Positions 1 through 7,630 of a DNA stretch of 64,000 nt are shown here, piece after piece (within the stretch, counting starts at the first letter, position 1; the number at the start of each line of letters is the position of its first letter). Under the pieces are notes generated by a model. It saw nothing but the letters and a program-made list of their open reading frames with translations. It did not search any database and was not told where the DNA came from. Where the stretch lies: assembly GCF_900103365.1 (NCBI RefSeq), contig NZ_LT629703.1:6682501-6746500 (forward strand). Direction: 5' to 3'. Both the position numbers and the translations under genes were made by a program. The stretch is from Afipia sp. GAS231. GTDB taxonomy: Bacteria; Pseudomonadota; Alphaproteobacteria; Rhizobiales; Xanthobacteraceae.

Positions 1-217
1 TGCACGAACTGCGCATGGTCTCGCTGATGAACGGCCGGTAGCTGATCCATTGATTGCCGGTGGCGACGGTGACGTGGACGTTCTTGAGAACATCAGGCCA
101 TCCCTTCCGCGCCCAAAGGCCGCCGGTGATGGACATGTCGCCTTCGATGGTTTTCACTTTATTCCAGCGCGCGATGCCGCCATGGGCATCGATGACAAGG
201 TCGCGAAGCTCGCTCAT
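1..217 (-). CDS. Hypothetical protein, N-terminal part (runs off the window)
   Basis: An open frame reads leftward from an ATG at 217 and is still open at base 1, so only about 72 N-terminal residues are visible. It starts MSELRDLVIDAHGGIARW and contains GDMSITGGLWARKG. There is no signal peptide or recognisable catalytic motif in the visible part, so I assign no function. It is divergent from the HxlR regulator that starts at 341, and the shared 120-base gap holds an inverted repeat. It could therefore be a target of that regulator, as divergent HxlR neighbours often are. Confidence 0.6.
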   Translation of the reverse strand, partial: MSELRDLVIDAHGGIARWNKVKTIEGDMSITGGLWARKGWPDVLKNVHVTVATGNQWISYRPFISETMRSSC

Positions 218-299
218 GCAGATGGTCCCGTTGTTCGAAATTGCTGGTTCAGTCATGCCGCGGTGATGTCAGTCACAGCGGATATGTCGCTCGACAGAT

Positions 300-324
300 A
301 GTAACTCTAATGATAAGAGGTACT
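300..324. promoter_or_regulatory. Imperfect inverted repeat, candidate HxlR operator
   Basis: The arms AGTAACTCT and AGAGGTACT (one mismatch) are separated by 7 bases and end one base before the AGGAGG ribosome binding site of the HxlR gene at 341. The position fits an autoregulatory operator, but that role is inferred only from position and symmetry. Confidence 0.35.
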
Positions 325-340
325 AGGAGGCAAGCGTTTT

Positions 341-832
341 ATGAAGTCCAAGAGCTTTGACGGAATGGCGTGCTCGATCGCCGGCGTGCTGGAGGCGATC
401 GGCGACCGCTGGGCGGTGCTTATCCTGCGCGACCTGTCGCTCGGGCTGAAGCGGTACGAGGATTTGCGCTACTCGACGGGCGTGACCAATGCGACCTTGT
501 CCGACCGGCTGAAACACCTCGAGGATCATGGACTGGTCGAGCGTCGCCGCTACCAGACCAATCCCGAACGATACGAATATGTTCTGACGGTGAGGGGCCG
601 GGATCTGATCCTGGTGACGCAGGCGCTGCTGCAGGTCGGTGACAAGTGGGCAATTTCCGGCAAGGCCGGGCCTCCGCTCAAATTCGTCGATCGGAAAACA
701 GGCCACGCGGTGAAGCTCGCGATGGTCGACGACGAGACCGGGGAGCGCGTCAAGGCGAGGGACCTGCAGCCGCAAGCAGGGCCGGGCGCCGATGAACTGA
801 TCCATTGGCGATTGACGCATTTTCCAAAATAG
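341..832 (+). CDS. HxlR-family transcriptional regulator
   Basis: 163 residues. The first 100 or so form the HxlR winged helix: a conserved early Cys in the context MACSIAGVLEAIGDRWAVLI, the recognition region TNATLSDRLKHLEDHGLVE, and a wing in RRRYQTNPERYEYVLT. The C-terminal 60 residues look like a short accessory domain. ATG at 341 follows AGGAGG by 10 bases. It precedes an enoyl-CoA hydratase/CoA-transferase pair in the same direction, and a second HxlR gene closes the cluster at 3184, so it probably controls this acyl-CoA pathway. The ligand is unknown. Confidence 0.85.
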   Translation: MKSKSFDGMACSIAGVLEAIGDRWAVLILRDLSLGLKRYEDLRYSTGVTNATLSDRLKHLEDHGLVERRRYQTNPERYEYVLTVRGRDLILVTQALLQVGDKWAISGKAGPPLKFVDRKTGHAVKLAMVDDETGERVKARDLQPQAGPGADELIHWRLTHFPK

Positions 833-920
833 GATGCCGGGAATCCAGCTTGCGGGAGAAGCAAGCCGCGGCTTTTGCTTATGAAATGACGATAATCATC
901 TAATTTGCCGAATCGCGATT

Positions 921-949
921 ACCATGACTTGCAAAATGAAAGTCATGGT
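921..949. promoter_or_regulatory. Perfect 10-bp inverted repeat upstream of the acyl-CoA operon
   Basis: The arms ACCATGACTT and AAGTCATGGT are perfect reverse complements separated by 9 bases. The repeat lies 54 bases before the GTG start at 1003. It is the most symmetrical element in the promoter region between the HxlR gene and its presumed target, so it is a plausible operator. That role is an inference. Confidence 0.45.
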
Positions 950-1002
950 GTAGGCTGACGATCAACGAACAGACCGACGCGTCGCGTCGAACAGGGAGGT
1001 GC

Positions 1003-1803
1003 GTGGTGTCCGAGGATGCTTTGGTTACGCGCGAGCAGCGCGGCAATATCTCCGTGTTGACCATGGTTTATCGGCCCTACAATTTGCTGGGGCCGAAGCT
1101 CATCAATGCCATCGTCGGACAGATCGAAGAGGCGCAGAAGGCCGGTAGCCGGGCGATCGTCCTTCGCAGCGGGCTGCGGCATTTTTCCGCCGGCGCCGAT
1201 CTCGATATTTTCGACAAGCGCGTGGAGCAGGGCAGCGGCGATACCGGCGGTGAAAACCGCCGTCTGAACGGCGTCGAGTTTCTCCGCTTCATGGAGTTGC
1301 TGCCGATCCCGTTGGTCGCGAGTATCCATGGCGTTTGCCTTGGCGGCGGTCTCGAACTAGCTTTGTCGTGCGACTACATCATTGCAGCATCGTCGGCCAA
1401 GATCGGCTCGGTCGAGGCGACGCTTGGGCTGCATCCGCTGCTCGGCGGCATCCAGCGTCAGGTGCAGCGCATCGGCGCGCTGCGGGCCAAGGAGATGTCG
1501 ATGCTGGCGCGTCGCTATGATGCGCCGACGCTGGAAAAATGGGGCCTGATCAATCTCACGGTTCCGGAGGAATCGCTGGAGAAGGCGACCATGGCGATCG
1601 CCGAGGAATTCGCGCAAGGCCCGACGCTTGCGCATGCCGCGACCAAGGAATTGGCCTACATCGCCGTTAATGACGGGGTGGCCGCCGCCGACGAGGCGAT
1701 GGCAAGGGTACAGGCGCCGATCTGGGCGTCGGAAGATCTGAAGGCCGGCCTTGCCTCGTTCCGCAAGAACGGTCCCGGTCTCGCCAAATTCGCGGGGCGC
1801 TAA
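1003..1803 (+). CDS. Enoyl-CoA hydratase/isomerase family protein
   Basis: 266 residues with the crotonase fold signature. RHFSAGADLDIF forms the first half of the oxyanion hole, and SIHGVCLGGGLELALSCD is the classic CoA/oxyanion motif. The glutamate in IGSVEATLGLHP lies where the catalytic acid normally sits. Usual family length is 255-290. The GTG at 1003 is preceded by GGGAGG; a second GTG follows at 1006. Its stop is directly followed by the CoA-transferase start, so the two are co-translated. The likely role is processing an acyl-CoA released by the neighbouring CoA-transferase. The substrate cannot be read from the sequence. Confidence 0.85.
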   Translation: MVSEDALVTREQRGNISVLTMVYRPYNLLGPKLINAIVGQIEEAQKAGSRAIVLRSGLRHFSAGADLDIFDKRVEQGSGDTGGENRRLNGVEFLRFMELLPIPLVASIHGVCLGGGLELALSCDYIIAASSAKIGSVEATLGLHPLLGGIQRQVQRIGALRAKEMSMLARRYDAPTLEKWGLINLTVPEESLEKATMAIAEEFAQGPTLAHAATKELAYIAVNDGVAAADEAMARVQAPIWASEDLKAGLASFRKNGPGLAKFAGR

Positions 1804-1804
1804 C

Positions 1805-3070
1805 ATGAGCGGACCTCTCAACGGAATCCGTGTCGTAGATTTCTCCCGCGTGCTCGCCGGTCCACTGTGCGCGCGGACGTTGCAGGATCTCGGCGCCGAG
1901 GTCATCAAGATCGAACCGCCAAGCCCGGACGTATCGCGGTTTGCATTTCCATCCACCGACGGAATGTCTGGGTATTATGCGCAGCAGAACGCAGGTAAAC
2001 GCAACGTCAGCATCAATCTGAACGCACCCGGCGCCTATGATCTGGCGCTAAAGCTCTGCGATAGCGCCGATATCGTGGTGGAAAATTTTCGTGCGGGAAC
2101 GCTTGGCTTCTTCGGCCTTGACTATGCGACCCTGTCGAAACGAAATCCGCGGTTGGTCTACGCGTCTATCACCGGTTACGGCCAAGGTGGCCCCTGGCGC
2201 AGCCGGATGGCTTATGCTCCGACGGTGCAGGCCGAGGCCGGCTTTACCGAGAACAGCGTTCGGCACTATGGTGAGGCCTTGACAGAGCCGCGCACCGACA
2301 GTCTGTCGCATGCCGACGTCTATGCTGGATTGCAGGCGGTGATCGCCATCCTCGCAGCGCTCCACAGTCGGCAGGCGACCGGCCAGGGCCAGTATATTGA
2401 CGTGGCGATGGCAGCGACCTTGCTTGCGGTCAATGAACGCGCGCATGTCGATCTGTCGGATGAGGACATCGGTGCAGAGCCTGCCGTGCTCGGCGCCACC
2501 GATTGCTCTTTCTTTACAGGTCCGCAAGGGGAGCATTTCACCGTCGCCACCAGCATTATCGGCAGCCGGACGTTTCCGTCCTGGCTGCGGGCGATGCGGC
2601 GCGTCGATTTGATGGACGATCCGCGGTTTTCGACCGCCACGGCCCGGCGGCTGAATTTCGGCGCGTTGCACCAGATCATCCAATCCTGGATGCTGACATT
2701 CCCGGACATGGCGACGCTCGACGCACAGTTCGACGAGGCCAAGATCGCGATGGGCGAAATCCGCTCGATCAAGGAGCTGACGAAGTCGGATTGGAGCGAC
2801 TACTGGGGTGCGGTGCAGCTCGTTCCGGATCGCAGTGGCGGAGAATACAAGCTGCCGGGCCGCCCTTGGCGCTTTTCCAGCGATCAACTGACGCCGATCG
2901 GCACTCCGGCTTTCCAGGGCGAACACAACAGAGAGGTGTTTCGCGAGCTGGGTGTGAGCGAGGCGGAATTGCAGCGGCTCTCCGAGACCGGGGTGCTCGT
3001 TACGCACCGTCGTGCGCTTGAACCCGAAGCTGCGGTTAAACCACGGGAGCCTGCCGGGCAGGCGGCTTGA
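1805..3070 (+). CDS. CaiB/BaiF-type (family III) CoA-transferase
   Basis: 421 residues. The N-terminus GIRVVDFSRVLAGPLCARTL followed by GAEVIKIEPP is diagnostic of family III CoA-transferases. The catalytic aspartate is probably the one in SLSHADVYAGLQAVIAILAA, followed by the GQGQYIDVAM motif. ATG at 1805 starts one base after the preceding stop codon. Family length is about 390-430. It would move CoA from a donor thioester onto a carboxylic acid, feeding the enoyl-CoA hydratase upstream in the gene order. The acid is unknown. Confidence 0.9.
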   Translation: MSGPLNGIRVVDFSRVLAGPLCARTLQDLGAEVIKIEPPSPDVSRFAFPSTDGMSGYYAQQNAGKRNVSINLNAPGAYDLALKLCDSADIVVENFRAGTLGFFGLDYATLSKRNPRLVYASITGYGQGGPWRSRMAYAPTVQAEAGFTENSVRHYGEALTEPRTDSLSHADVYAGLQAVIAILAALHSRQATGQGQYIDVAMAATLLAVNERAHVDLSDEDIGAEPAVLGATDCSFFTGPQGEHFTVATSIIGSRTFPSWLRAMRRVDLMDDPRFSTATARRLNFGALHQIIQSWMLTFPDMATLDAQFDEAKIAMGEIRSIKELTKSDWSDYWGAVQLVPDRSGGEYKLPGRPWRFSSDQLTPIGTPAFQGEHNREVFRELGVSEAELQRLSETGVLVTHRRALEPEAAVKPREPAGQAA

Positions 3071-3183
3071 CAGGCTGGTGTCCTCGGTGAGCGATTTCAC
3101 GATCGAAAAGGGCAGGCGGAAAGTACGGATCCCCTGCTATAAGTGAACGGGAATCACCGAGGTAACAGACTGCGAGACACCAC

Positions 3184-3732
3184 GTGAAGCGTTCTTTCAA
3201 TAAGGAATGCTCCGTCGCCCGTGCCATGGAGGTCGTTGGCGACCGCTGGTCGATCCTGCTGCTGCGGGAAGCCTATTACGGCATCAGGCGGTTCGACGAG
3301 TTTCAGTACTATCTTGGCGTTGCGCCGAACATTCTCAGCGCGCGGTTGAAGAAGTTCGTTGATCTCGGCATGATGACGCGCGTGCCGTTGCCGCAGCATG
3401 GTGGGCGTTACGATTATGTCTTGACCAAAAAGGGCCGCGATTTTTTTCCGACTTATCTGGCTCTCAAGAAGTGGGGCGATGACTGGCTTGCCGAGCCGGC
3501 GGGGCCACAGGTCGTGTTCAGGGATCGCAGCAGTGGGCGGCAAATCGAATACCCCACCCCGCTGTCGGCGCGCGGCAAGCCCTTGGAGCTCGAAGACATC
3601 GAAATTGTTGCGGGCTCTGGCGCCGTGCCTTTCAACCGAAAGCGTTTTGGCGCTCAGCGCCCGCTCGCAAAGGTCAAGCCAGATCGGGCGGGTCGAGTTC
3701 CGCGCAAATCCGTATCCGACAAGGACAAATAA
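3184..3732 (+). CDS. HxlR-family transcriptional regulator, second copy
   Basis: 182 residues, starting with GTG at 3184. The motifs CSVARAMEVVGDRWSILLLR and APNILSARLKKFVDLGMMTR define an HxlR winged helix, and the wing sits near GGRYDYVLTKKGRDF. The last 50 residues are basic (KVKPDRAGRVPRKS) and look disordered. It lies 113 bases after the CoA-transferase in the same direction. With the regulator at 341 it brackets the acyl-CoA gene pair, an unusual two-regulator arrangement. The two HxlR proteins are clearly distinct in sequence. Confidence 0.85.
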   Translation: MKRSFNKECSVARAMEVVGDRWSILLLREAYYGIRRFDEFQYYLGVAPNILSARLKKFVDLGMMTRVPLPQHGGRYDYVLTKKGRDFFPTYLALKKWGDDWLAEPAGPQVVFRDRSSGRQIEYPTPLSARGKPLELEDIEIVAGSGAVPFNRKRFGAQRPLAKVKPDRAGRVPRKSVSDKDK

Positions 3733-3890
3733 GGTAAGGTCCGCTCCCGTCCGCGGTACTCACTGAAGCGCGCTCACAGACGATTGCAGATTTGACCATC
3801 TTGGATGTTATTTGTTGGGGTTAGTTCAAACTTGCCCACGATGGATTGGACCGAGATCGATCCCAATTGTTTCAATAGGTTAGAAGGCGG

Positions 3891-3915
3891 CGTGTGCACG
3901 ATGTGTGCACCGAGA
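3891..3915 (+). repeat. Tandem GTGTGCAC element, copy 1
   Basis: Two GTGTGCAC palindromic octamers lie 11 bp apart (3892-3899 and 3903-3910), one helical turn, followed by CGAGA. The same 25-base arrangement occurs at 25744-25768 with 22 of 25 bases identical. Its role is unknown: a shared operator is the simplest reading, a recombination scar the alternative. Confidence 0.5.
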
Positions 3916-4171
3916 GATCAAAGAAAATCTAGCGACGACCAAAGTAAGCGGCGTTCAAAACGCTCACTGGCGTCCGCGGCGGATGTCTGCCCGAACGGTT
4001 GATCTCGCTCGCAAGCCGGATGCGGCCGCCAAAGTATCGAAGTAACCCGAATCGTTCTGAAGCTGGATTGGCAACAGTCCGAAACTCATCCGCAGCCGCT
4101 CAAAGACTCGCATCGTCTATCTCGATTTTGCTGAACGGTTTTGCGAATACGCCGGGGCAGGGCCGTCGTCT

Positions 4172-4185
4172 TTGCGCTTGCGCAA
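4172..4185 (+). promoter_or_regulatory. FixK/NnrR-type box upstream of nnrS
   Basis: TTGCGCTTGCGCAA fits the consensus TTG[A/C]-N6-[T/G]CAA perfectly. Its centre lies 133 bases before the nnrS start. NnrS genes are classic targets of NnrR/FNR-family regulators. Confidence 0.75.
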
Positions 4186-4311
4186 ATGGGATCACCGAAG
4201 AAGTCATACCATCCGGAGCGAGCAACCGTGGCGCTGTTTGCGGTTCGACAAAGAGCCGCGCGTTGCGTTGGCCGCGATTTAGCTGAGAACAGCCGAAGTA
4301 AGGTCCAAATC

Positions 4312-5487
4312 ATGTCAGTATCGCGCTTGAGAGATTATCGCGGCCCCGCCTTATTTTCGTATGGCTTCCGGCCGTTCTTCTTTTTTGGGTCCGTCTATGC
4401 CGGCGCCATCATCCTGGTGTGGCTGCCGGTGTTTTACGGTCAACTGAAGCTCAGTACTGCGTTCGCGCCGCGGGACTGGCATGTCCATGAGATGCTGTTT
4501 GGATATATCGCGGCCGTCGTCGCCGGTTTTCTGCTGACGGCGGTGCCGAACTGGACAGGCAGGCTGCCGCTGCAGGGCAGGCCTTTGATCCTGCTGTTCT
4601 CGACCTGGGTAGCGGGCCGCATTGCGGTCAGCATTTCGGCCTGGATTGGCTGGGCTCCGGCCGCGGCGATCGATTCGGTGTTTCTCATTCTGCTGGCGGC
4701 TTCCGCCGCGCGCGAGATCATTGCGGGCAAGAAGTGGGGCAATCTCATGATCGTCGCCATCATCAGCCTGCTCGCCGCCGGCAATCTGGCGTTTCACCTG
4801 GAGGCGCACTTCTCAGGGTTGGCGGAATACACCACCCGTGGCGGCATCGCTGTGGTGATCAGCCTCATTGCGCTGATCGGTGGGCGGATAATCCCAAGCT
4901 TTACCCGCAACTGGCTGGCAAAACGAAGTCCAGGCCAAATGCCGGCGCCATTCGGCCGCTTCGATGCTGCGACCATCGGCTTGAGCGCGTTCGTGCTCTT
5001 GTTTTGGGTTGTGCGACCACTGGATCGGACCACTGGCGGATTGTTGCTGCTATGCGGCGGCATGCACCTTATCCGCCTCGTGCGCTGGAGCGGATACCGG
5101 ACATTTTCCGATCGACTGGTGCTGATCCTGCACATCGCCTATGCGTTCATTCCGGTGGGCTTCATCCTCTCGGCGCTCAGCGCCTTCGATCTCGTGGCGC
5201 CCGGTGCCGGAATCCACGCATGGACGGGTGGGGCGATCGGCACCATGACGCTCGCTGTCATGAGCCGGGCCACGCTCGGTCATGCGGGGCAGCGGCTTGA
5301 GGCGTCGCCTGCGACGCAACTGATCTATGCTGCCGTGATTATTGCAGCCCTCGCGCGGGTCTGCGCCGTGCTGGAAACGGACCACGCCGGTGTTCTGTTG
5401 GTAGTTGCCGGCATCGCCTGGGCCGTGGCGTTTCTCGGATTTGCTGCGGCTTATTCGGCGGCGTTCTGGTTACCGCGGCGGCCCTGA
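4312..5487 (+). CDS. nnrS: NnrS family haem- and copper-containing membrane protein
   Basis: 391 residues and about a dozen hydrophobic segments. The N-terminus GPALFSYGFRPFFFFGSVYA and the sequence DWHVHEMLFGYIAAVVAGFL, with its paired histidines, are hallmarks of NnrS. HAWTGGAIGTMTLAVMSRAT near the C-terminus is also typical. NnrS proteins relieve nitric-oxide stress during denitrification. I chose the ATG at 4312 because the frame upstream has no membrane-protein character. A FixK/NnrR-type box lies 133 bases upstream. Its stop is 2 bases from the convergent copper chaperone gene. Confidence 0.9.
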   Translation: MSVSRLRDYRGPALFSYGFRPFFFFGSVYAGAIILVWLPVFYGQLKLSTAFAPRDWHVHEMLFGYIAAVVAGFLLTAVPNWTGRLPLQGRPLILLFSTWVAGRIAVSISAWIGWAPAAAIDSVFLILLAASAAREIIAGKKWGNLMIVAIISLLAAGNLAFHLEAHFSGLAEYTTRGGIAVVISLIALIGGRIIPSFTRNWLAKRSPGQMPAPFGRFDAATIGLSAFVLLFWVVRPLDRTTGGLLLLCGGMHLIRLVRWSGYRTFSDRLVLILHIAYAFIPVGFILSALSAFDLVAPGAGIHAWTGGAIGTMTLAVMSRATLGHAGQRLEASPATQLIYAAVIIAALARVCAVLETDHAGVLLVVAGIAWAVAFLGFAAAYSAAFWLPRRP

Positions 5488-5489
5488 GT

Positions 5490-6338
5490 CTATCTGATCA
5501 GGATCGGGGCCGCGATTTGGACCCCGTCGGTCGCCGATAGTTTGATGCCGAGATCAAGCGACCAGCGGCCCGATTGCGGCGCATCCATCCGCGCCACCCA
5601 TTTGTCACCGCCGACATGCTCGGCGATGACAGTCACCGGTGCGATGCCCTTGTCCGGATTGGCGAGCGTCACCGATACGCCTTGGGCCGTGGTGAGCGGT
5701 TGCTCGTCACCGTCCTCGAGCTGGATTGCGATCTCGACCGGACCGGCGCGGCCCGGGGACACCGTGATATTGGCCATCGCCTTCGGGTCGCAGAAATGCG
5801 TGAAGAAGGCCTCGTCGGGATCATCGGCCGCCGCTGGTAGCGCGGGCCGCTGTAACTCCACCTTGGTCAGGGGATCCGGCGCGCGGGCGCCAATTCCCTG
5901 GACCGCAAACGGCACCGTGACCTTGCCGGCCGCCTCAAACGCCAGCGAAACCGGTACCTGCTCGCCTTCCCTGAACGGGGCGGCAAGTCCGATGAACATC
6001 AGGTGCCGGCCGCCGGGCTCGAACTTCACCGTCTTGCCGGCTTCGATGAACAAACCCCCTTCGATCGGGCGCATGGTCATGATGCCCTTGTCCTGGGCCA
6101 TCTCGTGAATTTCGACTTTCCTGGCGGCGTCGCTTGCGCCCGACAACAGACGATCGGGCAGCAACCCTTTGTTCTCGATGGTGAGATAGCCGCCCGCAAC
6201 TGACGCGCCACCCGGCGTGGCGCGGCTCCAAGCCTGGGTGATCACGAGATTGCCAACACTGACTTCGCCGGCGGCGGCGGGCGCAAGCAGCGCCCAGCAG
6301 GCAATTCCACTGGCAAGTCCGAATGCGACATTTCTCAT
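5490..6338 (-). CDS. Periplasmic copper chaperone PCu(A)C fused to a C-terminal CopD/YcnJ-like domain
   Basis: 282 residues. A signal peptide (about residues 1-24) is followed by a PCu(A)C domain (about 28-150). The copper motif is visible as VEIHEMAQ, a methionine run in GIMTMRP, and GGRHLMF, matching H-x(n)-M-x(n)-H-x-M. The remaining 120 residues (AMANITVSPGRAGPVEIAIQ, later GRWSLDLGIKLS) resemble the soluble C-terminal domain of CopD/YcnJ-type copper import proteins. Single-domain PCu(A)C proteins are about 150-180 residues, so this is a fusion. PCu(A)C proteins load CuA centres, which fits the nearby nosZ. It converges on nnrS. Confidence 0.8.
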   Translation of the reverse strand: MRNVAFGLASGIACWALLAPAAAGEVSVGNLVITQAWSRATPGGASVAGGYLTIENKGLLPDRLLSGASDAARKVEIHEMAQDKGIMTMRPIEGGLFIEAGKTVKFEPGGRHLMFIGLAAPFREGEQVPVSLAFEAAGKVTVPFAVQGIGARAPDPLTKVELQRPALPAAADDPDEAFFTHFCDPKAMANITVSPGRAGPVEIAIQLEDGDEQPLTTAQGVSVTLANPDKGIAPVTVIAEHVGGDKWVARMDAPQSGRWSLDLGIKLSATDGVQIAAPILIR

Positions 6339-6466
6339 GATGCTCTCTCCTGTGCGTCATTGGCGCAGCAGTAAAACTATCGCAGGATGGATCGTTGCTA
6401 TCTCGCCTCAGGGCCGTTTCGCAATCAGCTTCGGCCGATTGCTTACGGGCCGAAGCCGACGAATTA

Positions 6467-6874
6467 TCAGGATCTTTGACCCAACTCGTCGATTGCCGGC
6501 GAATTCGGACAGTACTCGTCATACCGTTGGGCGAGAGTGCCGGAGTCGAGATCGTGGTTGCACAGGGCCTTCTGCTGGCATGTCGCGCAGACGCGCACCA
6601 TGTCACGTTGCAGGACAGGTTGCGTCCGCGAGAGCGTCGCTTCGTCGATGCCTAGGACTTTCAGGAGTCTCGGTAATTCATCGCTCGCATGCGGTCCACG
6701 GCGGACGACTGCATCGAGTTCGGCAGGGGTGATGCAAAGGTCCTGCGCGATGCGTGCGTAATCGCGGCTGTTCATATCGCGAAGCTCACGCATCTCCTGC
6801 CGATGCTTGAGCCAGTCGCCGAATAGATTGATGGCGCTTTCGACGATCGGATATGTCTTGGTCCGGCTTGTCAT
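6467..6874 (-). CDS. DUF6455-type four-cysteine small protein
   Basis: 135 residues, no signal peptide. The N-terminal 40 residues are a helical, DUF1127/YjiS-like stretch (LFGDWLKHRQEMRELRDMN). The C-terminal part carries Cys96-x2-Cys99-x5-Cys105-x16-Cys122, a spacing suited to zinc or an iron-sulfur cluster. The first three cysteines have the same C-x2-C-x5-C spacing as classical FNR. A perfect FixK box lies 66 bases upstream, so expression is probably induced at low oxygen. I assign DUF6455 from memory of the pattern. The function is unknown. Confidence 0.7.
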   Translation of the reverse strand: MTSRTKTYPIVESAINLFGDWLKHRQEMRELRDMNSRDYARIAQDLCITPAELDAVVRRGPHASDELPRLLKVLGIDEATLSRTQPVLQRDMVRVCATCQQKALCNHDLDSGTLAQRYDEYCPNSPAIDELGQRS

Positions 6875-6933
6875 GGCCTGTTCCCTCGGATGGCTAAACT
6901 GGCCGAGTATGGACGTGTGAGCGCGTCGCGTCG

Positions 6934-6947
6934 TTGCGGTAGATCAA
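6934..6947 (-). promoter_or_regulatory. FixK box upstream of the four-cysteine protein
   Basis: TTGCGGTAGATCAA matches TTG[A/C]-N6-[T/G]CAA exactly. Its centre is 66 bases before the ATG at 6874, the spacing expected for FNR-type activation at about -41 with a 25-base leader. Confidence 0.75.
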
Positions 6948-6999
6948 ACGGCGTGCTCGTCTGAGCGTTCGCCTGCTTTCAGCGGGTCATCTCATTTCC

Positions 7000-7206
7000 T
7001 TACTGACGCCACACGCGCCAATGCGTCGGATGAATCAACACGGGCTGATCGGCCCAGACATTGAACCACATGGCCTGGCGCCTTCGGCAGGGAAATGCCC
7101 AGGGGCGCACGCCGCCCTTGTCGATCACTCCGAGCTGGAGGTCGCAATCTTCGGGCGCGATGGATATCGGGAGCCACTGGTGGGGCGAAGGATGGGTCTG
7201 CGACAT
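7000..7206 (-). CDS. Small conserved hypothetical protein
   Basis: 68 residues. The pattern HQWLPISIAPEDCDLQLGVI, then PWAFPCRR and PTHWRVWR, belongs to a family of very small cytoplasmic proteins common in Bradyrhizobium, where aromatic residues and a terminal PTHWR are conserved. No function is known. A perfect FixK box is centred 42 bases upstream of the ATG, which would leave almost no leader. It is transcribed in the same direction as the fixLJ-fixK2 cluster. Confidence 0.65.
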   Translation of the reverse strand: MSQTHPSPHQWLPISIAPEDCDLQLGVIDKGGVRPWAFPCRRRQAMWFNVWADQPVLIHPTHWRVWRQ

Positions 7207-7241
7207 GCCGACCCATATGTAAAAGCCGCAACAGACGCGTG

Positions 7242-7255
7242 TTGATCTCTGTCAA
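7242..7255 (-). promoter_or_regulatory. FixK box upstream of the 68-residue protein
   Basis: TTGATCTCTGTCAA is a perfect TTGA-N6-TCAA site in the 92-base gap between two small minus-strand genes. Confidence 0.75.
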
Positions 7256-7298
7256 TGTTCGCACAATAGCGCTGTTAGCCGGGCTCATGGCGCGCGCG

Positions 7299-7556
7299 TC
7301 ACGAGGCGCGGCTCCAGGTGTGTTTGCAGGGGGCGGACGATTGGTTTGAAGGGTGTTCGAACTGATGATGGCCGGTCAGGTGCATCACCTCGACGCAGTC
7401 GGCGTTCAAGCGTTCATTGTCGACCTGCCGCTCGGCAAACACCAACGCCTGCGATGGGCCATCCGATTCGACATCGACCTCGCGCTGCAGGCACTTGAAC
7501 CTATGGCCGTCCGAATTCAGCAGATCCTTGTAGAAGGAAACGCGATAGCTGTTCAT
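7299..7556 (-). CDS. Small conserved hypothetical protein downstream of fixK2
   Basis: 85 residues, starting MNSYRVSFYKDLLNSDGHRF. The beginning resembles short alphaproteobacterial proteins with a single alpha-beta unit (SFYKDLL...FKCLQREVDV). I know of no function. The ATG at 7556 is preferred because upstream codons in the same frame are antisense to fixK2. It lies 74 bases after the fixK2 stop in the same direction and may be co-transcribed with it. The C-terminal 15 residues look less conserved, so the stop may have drifted. Confidence 0.55.
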   Translation of the reverse strand: MNSYRVSFYKDLLNSDGHRFKCLQREVDVESDGPSQALVFAERQVDNERLNADCVEVMHLTGHHQFEHPSNQSSAPCKHTWSRAS

Positions 7557-7630
7557 TTTGAACTCCCATCTTTCTGCAATGCCATCGCACTGCTGTTGTC
7601 GCACCGCCCTTGGCTGGCTGGTTGCCTGCC

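Larger units (their letters stand above)
3733..4311. other. Long non-coding gap upstream of nnrS
   Basis: 579 bases without a convincing gene. Short open frames here lack ribosome binding sites and domain-like sequence. It contains a 25-base tandem GTGTGCAC element at 3891-3915, which recurs almost exactly at 25744-25768, and a FixK/NnrR-type box at 4172-4185. Confidence 0.6.

Noticed and set aside
3082..3162. Inverted repeat CCTCGGTGA/TCACCGAGG upstream of the second HxlR gene
   Set aside because: The 9-bp arms are 63 bases apart with no supporting geometry. It could form by chance in GC-rich DNA, so I do not call it an operator.
3805..4286. Short plus-strand frames in the gap before nnrS
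   Set aside because: Composition is not protein-like, starts lack ribosome binding sites, and the stretch is better explained as promoter DNA with a tandem GTGTGCAC element and a FixK-type box.
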